This document shows positions 17,929 to 26,557 of a DNA stretch of 64,000 nucleotides, piece by piece (positions within the stretch are counted from its first letter, which is position 1; each line of letters begins with the position of its first letter). The notes under the pieces were generated by a model, which was not told where the DNA came from, made no database searches, and worked only from the letters and a program-made list of their open reading frames with translations. Origin of the DNA: Halomonas getboli (GTDB taxonomy: Bacteria; Pseudomonadota; Gammaproteobacteria; Pseudomonadales; Halomonadaceae); the NCBI RefSeq assembly GCF_023094245.1, contig NZ_JALMEW010000006.1:151608-215607 (forward strand). The letters run 5' to 3'. A program made the translations under genes and the position numbers.

Positions 17929-17991
17929 AAGGAGGTCCTACGCCAAGGATGGCGTCGGTAGCGCCCAGGGATGGGTTTACAGCGCCTCCTT
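17929..17991 (+). repeat. 63-nt structured dispersed repeat, copy B
   Basis: Same length and layout as copy A. The terminal inverted repeat is AAGGAGG / CCTCCTT. Hairpins are ACGCCA-AGGA-TGGCGT (17940-17955) and CCCA-GGGA-TGGG (17964-17975). The block TAGCGCCCAGGGATGGGTT and the following ACAGCGCC are identical to copy A. Lies in the gap before gshB. Confidence 0.85.
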
Positions 17992-18121
17992 GGAGGCCTG
18001 ACGACGGATCAGCGCTGCGCGCCACTGCTGCCCCCGATCGCCTTGGAGTCCATGGCGGCCCTGCGGCATACTGCCAGCCATCATTCCCCGCCGGGACCGC
18101 CCGGCGCAGACGAGTAGACCG

Positions 18122-19090
18122 ATGAGCCAACGCCCCCTCAAGGTCGGCGTGGTGATGGATCCCATCGCCGACCTCAGCTTCAAGAAGGACACCAGCCTGG
18201 CCATGCTGTGGGCCGCCCAGGACCGCGGCTGGTCGCTGCACTACATGGAGCAGGAAGACCTGTTCCTGCGCGACGGTCGGGCTCACGCCCGGATGTGCGA
18301 GCTCGAGGTGTTCCGCGACGCCGAGCGCTGGTACACGCTGGGCGGGGCCGAGGCGCGCCCGCTGGCCGAGCTCGACGTGGTGCTGATGCGCAAGGATCCG
18401 CCGGTGGACGGCCACTTTCTTAACGCCGTGCACCTGCTGGGCTTCGCCGAGCGCGAGGGCGTGCTGGTGATGAACCCCACCCGAGCGCTGCTGGAGTGCA
18501 ACGAGAAGCTGTTTGCCCAGCAGTTCCCGCAGTGCTGCGCGCCGACCCTGGTGTCCTGCCGCGAGACCGAGCTGCGCGCCTTCCACGCCGAGCACGGCGA
18601 CGTCATCCTCAAGCCCCTCGATGGCATGGGGGGCAGCGGCATCTTCCACGTCCAGCCGGACGGCCGTAACCTGGGCGCGATCATCGAGACCCTCACCGAG
18701 CGCGGTAGTCGCCAGATCATGGCCCAGCGCTACCTGCCGGAGATCAAGGACGGCGACACCCGCATCCTGCTGGTCGACGGCGAGCCGGTCGAGTTCGGGC
18801 TGGCGCGGATTCCCAGCGCCGGCGAGACCCGCGGCAATCTGGCCGCCGGTGGCCAGGGCGTCAGCCGCGAGCTGACCGATCGCGACCGCTGGCTGATCGC
18901 TCAGGTGCAGCCGATGATCCGCGAGAAGGGCCTGATGTTCGTCGGCCTCGACGTGATCGGCGACTACATCACCGAGATCAATGTCACCAGCCCGACCTGC
19001 GTGCGCGAGATCGACGACCAGCGCGGCACCGACATTGCCGGCCAGCTGATGGACGCCGTCGCCGACCGCCTCGCCGCGCGCCGGGGCTGA
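18122..19090 (+). CDS. gshB: Glutathione synthetase
   Basis: 322 aa, prokaryotic ATP-grasp glutathione synthetase; joins gamma-glutamylcysteine and glycine in the cytoplasm. Visible: VVMDPIADLSFKKDTS at the N-terminus, MRKDPP, KPLDGMGGSGIF (ATP-grasp loop) and EINVTSPTCVREID (Mg ligands near the C-terminus). Starts a conserved gshB-tonB-yqgE-ruvX cluster. Confidence 0.96.
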   Translation: MSQRPLKVGVVMDPIADLSFKKDTSLAMLWAAQDRGWSLHYMEQEDLFLRDGRAHARMCELEVFRDAERWYTLGGAEARPLAELDVVLMRKDPPVDGHFLNAVHLLGFAEREGVLVMNPTRALLECNEKLFAQQFPQCCAPTLVSCRETELRAFHAEHGDVILKPLDGMGGSGIFHVQPDGRNLGAIIETLTERGSRQIMAQRYLPEIKDGDTRILLVDGEPVEFGLARIPSAGETRGNLAAGGQGVSRELTDRDRWLIAQVQPMIREKGLMFVGLDVIGDYITEINVTSPTCVREIDDQRGTDIAGQLMDAVADRLAARRG

Positions 19091-19106
19091 CCCGGGAGAC
19101 GCCGCC

Positions 19107-20030
19107 GTGGCCGCCCCCGTCAACGATCCCATCCGCTATGCGCCGGTGACGCGCCCCTACCGCCACTGGCTGGCCTGGGGCGTGTCGCTGCTGCTGCACC
19201 TGGTGATCATCGGCGTGGTGGCCAGCCGCCAGTTTGCCCCGGCGCCGCCGGAGCGCACCAGCCTCGACGTGGTGCTGGTGACACGGCCCGCCGAGGCCCC
19301 GGTGGCGGCCGAGGCGCTGGCCGAGTCGGCCCAGCGCGCCGCCGGCGAGGCGGTCGAATCGCCGCCGGCGGAGTCTCACGCCGCACCGCGGGCCGAGTCG
19401 TCGACGCCGCCGGCGGAGGTCGACCAGGCGGTGGACCCGGCCACGCCGGCCGAGCCCGAGGCCCAGGCATCTCCCGAACCCGAGGCGCCCCCGGTGCCGG
19501 AGGCGCCGGCCATCGCCGAGCGACCGCAGCAGACGGCCAGCCCCGAGCCGCGCGAGAGTGCGCCCCGCTCGGCCGAGGCCACCGCCCCCGCGGCCGCCAG
19601 CGTGCCCTCGACCTCGGGCCGCGATCTGCTCGCCCAGGCCACCGCCAGCATCCGCGAGCAGGGGCTGTCCGCCGACTATGCCGGCGACGCCGCGGGGGCG
19701 GCGCGGCCGGCGGCCCAGCGGGCCGCCGAGGCCCGCTACATCGACGACTGGACGCACCGGGTCGAGGACTACGGCAACCGCGTCCATCCTGCGCCGCCGG
19801 AGCTGGACGGTCAGCTGCGCATCCGCGTGGTGATCGGCCGCGACGGTCAGGTCAGGCGGGCGGAAGTGATACAATCCTCGGGACATTCCGAACTCGATCA
19901 GGCGGCCCTGGACACCGTCCACGGCGCCGCGCCGTATCGCCCCTTCGATGCGGGCATGGGCGAGCTGGACAGCCTGTCCATCACCCGCATCTGGCGGTTC
20001 GGCGAAGGCAACGATTACGGCGTGCGCTAG
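19107..20030 (+). CDS. tonB: Energy transducer TonB
   Basis: 307 aa, starting at GTG 19107 with CGGGAG nine bases upstream. One N-terminal membrane anchor (about 22-40, WLAWGVSLLLHLVIIGVV) is followed by a long Ala/Pro/Glu-rich periplasmic spacer (about 45-175) and a TonB C-terminal domain (about 205-300, LRIRVVIGRDGQ and ITRIWRF). The position between gshB and yqgE matches the Pseudomonas tonB3 locus, linked there to type IV pilus twitching rather than iron uptake. No exbB/exbD are adjacent. Confidence 0.88.
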   Translation: MAAPVNDPIRYAPVTRPYRHWLAWGVSLLLHLVIIGVVASRQFAPAPPERTSLDVVLVTRPAEAPVAAEALAESAQRAAGEAVESPPAESHAAPRAESSTPPAEVDQAVDPATPAEPEAQASPEPEAPPVPEAPAIAERPQQTASPEPRESAPRSAEATAPAAASVPSTSGRDLLAQATASIREQGLSADYAGDAAGAARPAAQRAAEARYIDDWTHRVEDYGNRVHPAPPELDGQLRIRVVIGRDGQVRRAEVIQSSGHSELDQAALDTVHGAAPYRPFDAGMGELDSLSITRIWRFGEGNDYGVR

Positions 20031-20101
20031 GCACCGAACGACGGCGCGCGCAGACACATGGCAGCGCGCCCGATGCGCGCCGCCTTCCGCTGGGGAGCTC
20101 C

Positions 20102-20662
20102 ATGCAAAGCTTGAAAAACCACTTCCTGATGGCGATGCCGCACCTGGAAGATCCCAATTTCGCCGGCACCCTCAGCTACCTTTGCGACCACGACGACAAG
20201 GGCACCATGGGCGTGATCGTCAATCATCCCATGGAGGAGCTGACCCTCGAGGCGCTGTTCGAGCAGCTCGAACTCGAATGCAGCGCCAGCCCGCACCTCA
20301 GTGCCCCCGTCTACTACGGCGGCCCAGTGCACAAGGACCGCGGCTTCATCCTCCACGAGGGTGACAGCCAGCAGTGGGACTCCAGCCTGCAGGTGACCGA
20401 CGATATCGCCCTGACCACCTCCATGGACGTACTCGAGGCGCTGGCCGCCGGCCGCGGCCCGGAGAAGTTCCTGGTCTGTCTGGGCTGCGCCGGCTGGGAG
20501 TCCGGCCAGCTCGAGCAGGAGCTGATGGACAACACCTGGCTGACCGTCGAGGGGCGCGCCGACGTGCTCTTCGAGGTGCCGCCGGAGCAGCGCCTGGGCG
20601 CCAGTGCCAACCTGCTGGGCGTCGATCTGAACCTGATGACCCGCGAAGCGGGCCACAGCTGA
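20102..20662 (+). CDS. yqgE: YqgE/AlgH family protein (UPF0301)
   Basis: 186 aa, the family's typical length. UPF0301 signatures: NHFLMAMPHLEDPNFAGTL at the N-terminus, GTMGVIVNHP, and GYAGW-type FLVCLGCAGWESGQLE. In Pseudomonas the relative AlgH has been associated with alginate regulation, but the molecular function is undefined. Conserved neighbour of ruvX. Confidence 0.92.
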   Translation: MQSLKNHFLMAMPHLEDPNFAGTLSYLCDHDDKGTMGVIVNHPMEELTLEALFEQLELECSASPHLSAPVYYGGPVHKDRGFILHEGDSQQWDSSLQVTDDIALTTSMDVLEALAAGRGPEKFLVCLGCAGWESGQLEQELMDNTWLTVEGRADVLFEVPPEQRLGASANLLGVDLNLMTREAGHS

Positions 20663-20821
20663 CATGTACGGAACGGCCTGCGCTCGCCCAGGCGGTGTTG
20701 CCCGGAGACTCGCCATGCTCATTGAACCCCGCGTCAACTCCGCTGGCTCGTCTCCGGGCGCCTTGCCTGGCCGTCGCTCGGCGCGTTCGCCGGTCGGGTG
20801 CCGCCTCGAGGAGACTTGCCG

Positions 20822-21258
<437 letters not shown>

Positions 21259-21262
<4 letters not shown>

Positions 21263-21924
21263 GCCGCTCCCTCCTGCTGGCCTGAAGCGTCCAGCCCGCG
21301 GCGCGGCACGCCGAGGGCTTCCCGCACGTCGATGCCGGCGAACGTCTCGATGAAGAAGGCCAGCGTCGCCGGGCGGCGGAAGCACGCTTCGAAGCGCTCC
21401 ATCGCCTCGCCCCGGCCGCGCTCCACCCGCGCCAGGTAGCGCCCGCCCTCGCGGCTGACGCGCACCACGGCCGGGCGGATGGCGTCTCGCCCTTGCATCG
21501 TCAGCTCCCGCTCGTGTTCCAGGCGCCCGCTCAGGGCCTCCCCGCCCTCGAGCTCGGCGGGTGTGGCCCACAGGTCCTGGTCGTGATCGCCGTAGCGGAA
21601 CAGCAGCAGCGCCGGCGGCGCGGCGAAGATGCTGTAGGCCAGCAGCCAGGTGAGCTCGGTGCCGGAGGGCGAGCCCGCGACCAGTCGCCAGACGCTGACG
21701 GCGATGCCCAGTACCAGCACCCCGACGAAGGGTCGCCAGCTGCGGAAGCTCATGACCCGGCGGCCGCGCAGATAGCCCCAGAGTCCGGCCACGGTCACCG
21801 CGCCGATAGCCAGGTAAAGCAGCGCCAGCGTCGTGCCGCCGCCCATCACCACGGCGATCACGCCCACCGCCAGCAGCGCGGTATAGAAGATCGCCAGCAG
21901 CGCATAGGCCCGTTGCAGGTTCAT
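21259..21924 (-). CDS. Uncharacterised membrane protein
   Basis: 221 aa, not recognised. Four predicted transmembrane segments fill the N-terminal half (about residues 6-28, 33-50, 62-80, 88-107). A charged cytosolic-type C-terminal domain of about 110 residues follows (ELTMQGRDAIRPAVVRVSREGGRYLARVERG). ATG at 21924 has GGAGG eight bases upstream; GTG at 21930 is too close to it. Overlaps the ruvX stop by four bases in convergent orientation. Confidence 0.75.
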
Positions 21925-22011
21925 CGGCACGCCCTCCCGTCGCTCGGTGGTGTTCCTGCCAGCTTAGGAGAATCCTGCCGATCGGGCCGCCCCGGCGCTA
22001 TCTATTGGCCG

Positions 22012-23034
22012 TCAGGCATCGTCCACGCCGAGAGTCTTCGGCACGAACCAGCGCACGTCGCGCAGGTCCTTCTCGATCTGGTCCTCGACCTGCAGCAGGG
22101 TGGCGAAGATCGCCATGCGCACCGGGATGCCGTTGTCGGTCTGACGGAAGATCGCCAGGCGCGGGTCGCCGTTGAGGTCGACGTCCAGGTCGTTGGCGTC
22201 CGGGCGGCTGTCGCGCGGCAGCGGGTGCATGACGATGGCGTGGTCGTTGACGCGCCGGTCCATGAACGCCTTGTCCACCGTGTACTCCCGCGACAGGCTG
22301 AAGCCCTCGCTCATCTCGGCGGTGAAGCGCTCCTTCTGGATGCGCGTGGTGTAGACCACGTCGACGTCGGAGAAATCGCTGGCCAGGCTCTCGCGGGTCT
22401 CGATCCGATGGCCGCGGGAGGCGACCAGCTCGATCAGGTGCTGCGGCATCTCCAGACCCGGGGGCGAAACCAGCGTCAGGCGCATCGGCTCGTAGAGCGA
22501 CAGCAGCTTGATCAGCGAGTGTACGGTGCGGCCGAACTTCAGGTCGCCGGTGAGCAGGATGTGAGCGCCGGCGAGGGCCTTGCCGCGCCGCGCGAACTCC
22601 TTGTCGATGGTGTAGAGATCGAGCAGCGCCTGGCTGGGGTGCTCGCCGGGGCCGTCGCCGCCGTTGATCACCGGCACGTTGGTGGCCTGGGCGAACTCGG
22701 CCACCGCGCCCTGTTCCGGGTGGCGCATCACGATGGCGTCGCAGTAGCCGCTCATCACCCGGCTGGTGTCATACAGCGACTCGCCCTTGGCCATGGACGA
22801 GAAGGTGAAGCCGGTGGTGTCGCAGACGCTGCCGCCGAGCCGGCAGAAGGCGGTGTGGAAGCTGACGCGGGTGCGGGTGCTGGCCTCGAAGAACAGGTTG
22901 CCGAGCACCGCGCCCTCCAGCACCCGGGTGACCTTGCGGCGTTGGGCGATCGGCTCCATGCGCGCCGCTACGCGCATCAGGTGATCGACAGCGTCTCGGG
23001 ACAGGGAATCGACGGAGAGCAGGTGAGAACTCAT
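22012..23034 (-). CDS. pyrB: Aspartate carbamoyltransferase
   Basis: 340 aa, about 30 longer than E. coli PyrB. First committed step of pyrimidine synthesis. Carbamoyl-phosphate loop FEASTRTRVSFHTAF, GDGPGEHPSQALLDLYTI and MHPLPRDSRPD identify it as a carbamoyltransferase of the ATCase type. No pyrI regulatory subunit or dihydroorotase-like gene is adjacent. Followed by a 60-bp gap to the SulP gene on the same strand. Confidence 0.9.
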   Translation of the reverse strand: MSSHLLSVDSLSRDAVDHLMRVAARMEPIAQRRKVTRVLEGAVLGNLFFEASTRTRVSFHTAFCRLGGSVCDTTGFTFSSMAKGESLYDTSRVMSGYCDAIVMRHPEQGAVAEFAQATNVPVINGGDGPGEHPSQALLDLYTIDKEFARRGKALAGAHILLTGDLKFGRTVHSLIKLLSLYEPMRLTLVSPPGLEMPQHLIELVASRGHRIETRESLASDFSDVDVVYTTRIQKERFTAEMSEGFSLSREYTVDKAFMDRRVNDHAIVMHPLPRDSRPDANDLDVDLNGDPRLAIFRQTDNGIPVRMAIFATLLQVEDQIEKDLRDVRWFVPKTLGVDDA

Positions 23035-23094
23035 GCGCGGGCCTCGGCTGGCGGTGGGGGTCGCGCGCTAGTGTACTCCGCGTGGCGCCTGGCT

Positions 23095-24861
23095 TCAGCC
23101 TTCCCGCGCCAGGATATCCTCGTCCGGCGCGGGCATCTGGGCGCACTCGTCGAAGACGCGCAGGGTACAGGTGCGGCATACCTCCGGATCCAGCGTGGGG
23201 ACGATGCTGGCCAGCGCCGTCTCGGTGGACTCGAAGAAGCGCTCCTCGCCCAGCCGCGCCAGGTCGCCGCGGCGGCGCAGCTCGTCGATCACCGTGCCCT
23301 TGAGCGAGCTGATCATCAGGTCGCCGCCCTGGTCGCGCAGGCGCTCGGCCTCCTGCAGCAGTAGCTCGACGCCGGCGGTGTCGATGAAGTTGATGCCCTT
23401 GCCGACGATCAGCACCCGGGTACCCGGCGCGGCGCTGAACACCCGCAGCCGGCGCTGCACGTGGTCGATGGCGCCGAAGAACAGCGAGCCGTCGATGCGC
23501 AGCATCTTCAGCTGCGGGCACTGGGTCAGCTCGTAGCGATGGACGTTGCGCACGTGGCGGCGCGGATGGTCCTGGCGCGGTGCCACCTCCATCACGGTGG
23601 GGCGCGAGGTACGCTTCAGGTAGAGCACCAGCGACAGCAGCACGCCGATGTAGATGGCGAACTCCAGCGCCACCAGCAGGGTGGCGGCGACCGTGGCCGC
23701 CAGCACCATGGCCTCGTGGCGGCTGGCGCGCACCAGCTGCACGATGTGGTGGACGTCGATCAGGTTCCAGGCGATCAGCAGGATGCCGCCGGCCATGGCC
23801 GGCAGCGGCAGGTAGGCGGTGATGCCCGGGGCGAACAGCAGGATCAGCACCAGCAGCACGGCGGCGAACACCGAGGCCAGGGGAGTGCGCGCGCCGGCGT
23901 CGTAGTTGGCGCCGGAGCGGGTGAAGGACCCCGAGCTGGCGTAGCAGCTGAAGACACTGCCGACGATGTTGGACAGCCCCTGGCCGATGAATTCCTGGTT
24001 GCCGTCGATCACCTGGCGCGAGCGCAGGGCGATGGCGCGGGCGATCGATACCGCCTCGATCAGCCCCAGCAGGGCGATGGCGAAGGCGCCGGAGGTCAGG
24101 GTGCGCAGGCTGTCCGGCGACAGCTCGGGCAGCGTCAGCGGCGGCAGGGTGCCGGGCAGGGCGCCGACCAGCGCGACGCCGTGACTCGCGCCATCCATCA
24201 GCCAGCAGGCCAGGCTGCCGGCGGCCAGGCCCAGTAGCAGGTGCGGCGAGCGGCGATTGAGGCGCCGCGCCACCAGCGAGGTGATCAGCGAGATCAGGGC
24301 GATGGCCAGGGCGTAGAGATTGGTGTCCGGCAGCGCGCGGATCAGCCCGGCCAGCTCGACCAGGAAGCCCTGGCCGTCCACGTCGACGCCGAGCACGTGC
24401 TGCATCTGGCTGGTGGCGATCAGGATCGCCGCGCCGGTGGTGAAGCCGATCACCACCGTATGCGAGATGAAGCTGACCAGGCTGCCGAGGCGCAGTAGCC
24501 CCATGGCCAGCTGGATCACCCCGACCAGCAGGGTGACCGTGATCGCCGCGCCCAGATACTCCGCGGGCGACAGCGCGCCCAGGCCACCGACCACGCTGGC
24601 CAGCACGATGGAGAGCGCGGCGGTGGGCCCGGAGATCATGTGCCAGGAGCTGCCGAACAGCGCGGCCACGGTGGCGGCGACGATGGCCGTATAGAGGCCG
24701 ACTTCCGGCGGCAGGCCGGCGATGAAGGCGTAGGCGACCCCCTGGGGCAGCACCAGGATGGCGCCGGTGAGGCCGGCCATCAGATCGGCGGAGAGCATCT
24801 TGCGATCGAGGTCCCGGCCCCAGCTCAGGAACGGCAGGTAACGCGAGAGTCGGGACGCCAT
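23095..24861 (-). CDS. SulP-family anion permease with STAS domain
   Basis: 588 aa inner-membrane transporter. The SulP core (about 25-420) begins with DLMAGLTGAILVLPQGVAYAFIAGLPPEVGLY and has about 10-14 hydrophobic segments. A cytosolic STAS domain (about 455-560) follows. The last 30 residues carry a CRTCTLRVFDEC cluster, unusual for the family. The substrate could be sulfate, bicarbonate or a dicarboxylate; sequence alone does not decide. Divergent from an HdfR-like regulator across a 103-bp AT-rich gap. Confidence 0.88.
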   Translation of the reverse strand: MASRLSRYLPFLSWGRDLDRKMLSADLMAGLTGAILVLPQGVAYAFIAGLPPEVGLYTAIVAATVAALFGSSWHMISGPTAALSIVLASVVGGLGALSPAEYLGAAITVTLLVGVIQLAMGLLRLGSLVSFISHTVVIGFTTGAAILIATSQMQHVLGVDVDGQGFLVELAGLIRALPDTNLYALAIALISLITSLVARRLNRRSPHLLLGLAAGSLACWLMDGASHGVALVGALPGTLPPLTLPELSPDSLRTLTSGAFAIALLGLIEAVSIARAIALRSRQVIDGNQEFIGQGLSNIVGSVFSCYASSGSFTRSGANYDAGARTPLASVFAAVLLVLILLFAPGITAYLPLPAMAGGILLIAWNLIDVHHIVQLVRASRHEAMVLAATVAATLLVALEFAIYIGVLLSLVLYLKRTSRPTVMEVAPRQDHPRRHVRNVHRYELTQCPQLKMLRIDGSLFFGAIDHVQRRLRVFSAAPGTRVLIVGKGINFIDTAGVELLLQEAERLRDQGGDLMISSLKGTVIDELRRRGDLARLGEERFFESTETALASIVPTLDPEVCRTCTLRVFDECAQMPAPDEDILAREG

Positions 24862-24964
24862 GGAGGAACCTCGAGTGTCGAATGGAGGGGAGGCGCTAGC
24901 CTAGAAAAAAGTCGTTATCCTGAAAAACAAAATTTTTTGGCCTTCATGAACAGTAAAACCGAAG

Positions 24965-25810
24965 GTGATCGCCCTGGATACTCAACTGCTGCAAACCTTC
25001 CTCGAGGTGAGCCGCCTGCGCAACTTCGGCCGCGCCGCCGAGAGCCTCAGCGTCTCGCCTTCCACGGTCAGCGCCCGCATCCGCCAGCTCGAGGCGCACA
25101 TGGGGCTGGCGCTGTTCAGCCGCGGCCATCATCGCATCGGCCTGACGCCGGCCGGGGAGCGCATGGAGCGCCACGCGCGCTTCCTGCTCGACGCCTGGGA
25201 GCGGGCCTATGAGGACACCGCGCTCAGCGAGCGCCATCAGCGGCGGCTGGTGGTGGCCGGCGTCGCCAGCCTGTGGGACATCTTCCTCCAAGCGTGGCTC
25301 ACCGACATCTATCGCGCCTACCCGACGCTCGGCCTCCGCGCCGAGGAGAGCACCCCGCTGCGGGTGGTGGAGAAGCTCGAGCAGAACATGATCGACGTCG
25401 GCTTCCTCTACGATACCCCGCGCCTCCGCGAGGTGGGCGTCGAGGAGGTGGCCACCATCCCGCTGGTGATGGTGTCGAGCCGCCCCGGCCAGCGCGCCGA
25501 GCAGGCGGTGGGCGACGGCTACATCCGGGTCGAGTGGGGCACCGCCTTCGCCAGCGTCCATGAGGGCCATTTCCCCCAGCGTCTGCTGGCGCGGGGCCGG
25601 GTCAACAGCGGGCGCATCGCCCTGAACCTGCTGCTGACATGCGGTGGCGCCGCCTACCTGCCGCGGGACATCGTAGCGCCCCACTGCCGGGAGGAGCGGC
25701 TGTTCCCGGTCGAGGACGCGCCGCCGATCGAGCTCAAGGCCTACGTGGCCTATCGCCTCCACGGCGAGCATCGCGAGCTGATTCGGGAACTGCTTGGCAA
25801 GCTCAAGTGA
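24965..25810 (+). CDS. LysR-family regulator, HdfR-like
   Basis: 281 aa, starting at GTG 24965. The N-terminal winged helix-turn-helix (DTQLLQTFLEVSRLRNFGRAA, SPSTVSARIRQLE) is followed by a substrate-binding domain. Blocks such as ASLWDIFLQAWL and YIRVEWG resemble E. coli HdfR, a repressor of the flagellar master operon. Orthology is an inference. It is divergent from the SulP gene, so regulation of that transporter is the alternative reading. Confidence 0.85.
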   Translation: MIALDTQLLQTFLEVSRLRNFGRAAESLSVSPSTVSARIRQLEAHMGLALFSRGHHRIGLTPAGERMERHARFLLDAWERAYEDTALSERHQRRLVVAGVASLWDIFLQAWLTDIYRAYPTLGLRAEESTPLRVVEKLEQNMIDVGFLYDTPRLREVGVEEVATIPLVMVSSRPGQRAEQAVGDGYIRVEWGTAFASVHEGHFPQRLLARGRVNSGRIALNLLLTCGGAAYLPRDIVAPHCREERLFPVEDAPPIELKAYVAYRLHGEHRELIRELLGKLK

Positions 25811-25827
25811 GTGAGCGTTCATGTCGA

Positions 25828-25856
25828 AAAGAAGGGCGCCGCTGGCGCCCTTCTTC
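25828..25856. terminator. Bidirectional intrinsic terminator
   Basis: A 12-bp perfect stem (25829-25840 with 25844-25855) around a GCT loop, with an A-run on the left and TTCTTC on the right. Serves the LysR gene and the convergent hmgA-fahA-maiA operon. Confidence 0.8.
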
Positions 25857-25901
25857 ATGGGAGATGCAGGAAGGTGCGGCTGGCGTCCCAGCGGCCGGCG
25901 C

Positions 25902-26546
25902 TCAGCGCGCGTCCGGCTGTTCGCCGGGGGCGGCAAGCCGGAAGGCCTCGAGGGAGCGGGCATTGTCGGCGATGCGCCGGATGCGGGGGTAGGCCGAGAG
26001 GTCACACTCGAAGCGTTCGGCGTTGAACACCTGGGGCACCAGGCAGGCGTCGGCCAGGGTCGGGGCGTCGCCGTGGCAGAAGGCGCCGCTGCCGGCCTCG
26101 CGGCTGAGCATGGCCTCCAGCGCGGTGAAGCCCTCATGGACCCAGTGGCGATACCAGGCCAGCTTGGCGGCCTCGTCGACGCCGAGCTCGCCGGTCAGGT
26201 ACTTGAGCACCCGCAGGTTGTTGAGCGGGTGCATCTCGCAGCCCACCAGCTGGGCCAGGGCGCGTACACGGGCGCGCTCGGCGGGTGTCTCGGGCAGCAG
26301 CGCCGGCTCGGGGTGGACCTCCTCCAGGTACTCGCAGATGGCCAGCGACTGGGTCAGCCGCCGGCCGTCGTCGGTGACCAGCGTCGGTACCAGGCCCTGG
26401 GGATTGTCGGCCAGATAGGCCTCATGGCGCTGCTCGCCGGCCACCAGGTCGACCGGGGCCTGGTCGTAGGCCAGGCCCTTGAGGTTGAGCACGATGCGCA
26501 CCCGGTAGGCGGCGGACGAGCGGAAATAGCCCTGTAGCGTGGTCAT
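25902..26546 (-). CDS. maiA: Maleylacetoacetate isomerase
   Basis: 214 aa, zeta-class glutathione S-transferase fold. Isomerises maleylacetoacetate to fumarylacetoacetate with glutathione in tyrosine/homogentisate catabolism. The zeta signature is SSAAYRVRI, where most members have SSCxxWRVRI, so the conserved cysteine is alanine here. QSLAICEYLEE forms the glutathione gamma-glutamyl site. Starts 11 bp after fahA; last gene of the operon. Confidence 0.92.
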   Translation of the reverse strand: MTTLQGYFRSSAAYRVRIVLNLKGLAYDQAPVDLVAGEQRHEAYLADNPQGLVPTLVTDDGRRLTQSLAICEYLEEVHPEPALLPETPAERARVRALAQLVGCEMHPLNNLRVLKYLTGELGVDEAAKLAWYRHWVHEGFTALEAMLSREAGSGAFCHGDAPTLADACLVPQVFNAERFECDLSAYPRIRRIADNARSLEAFRLAAPGEQPDAR

Positions 26547-26557
26547 GGCCGGCCTCC

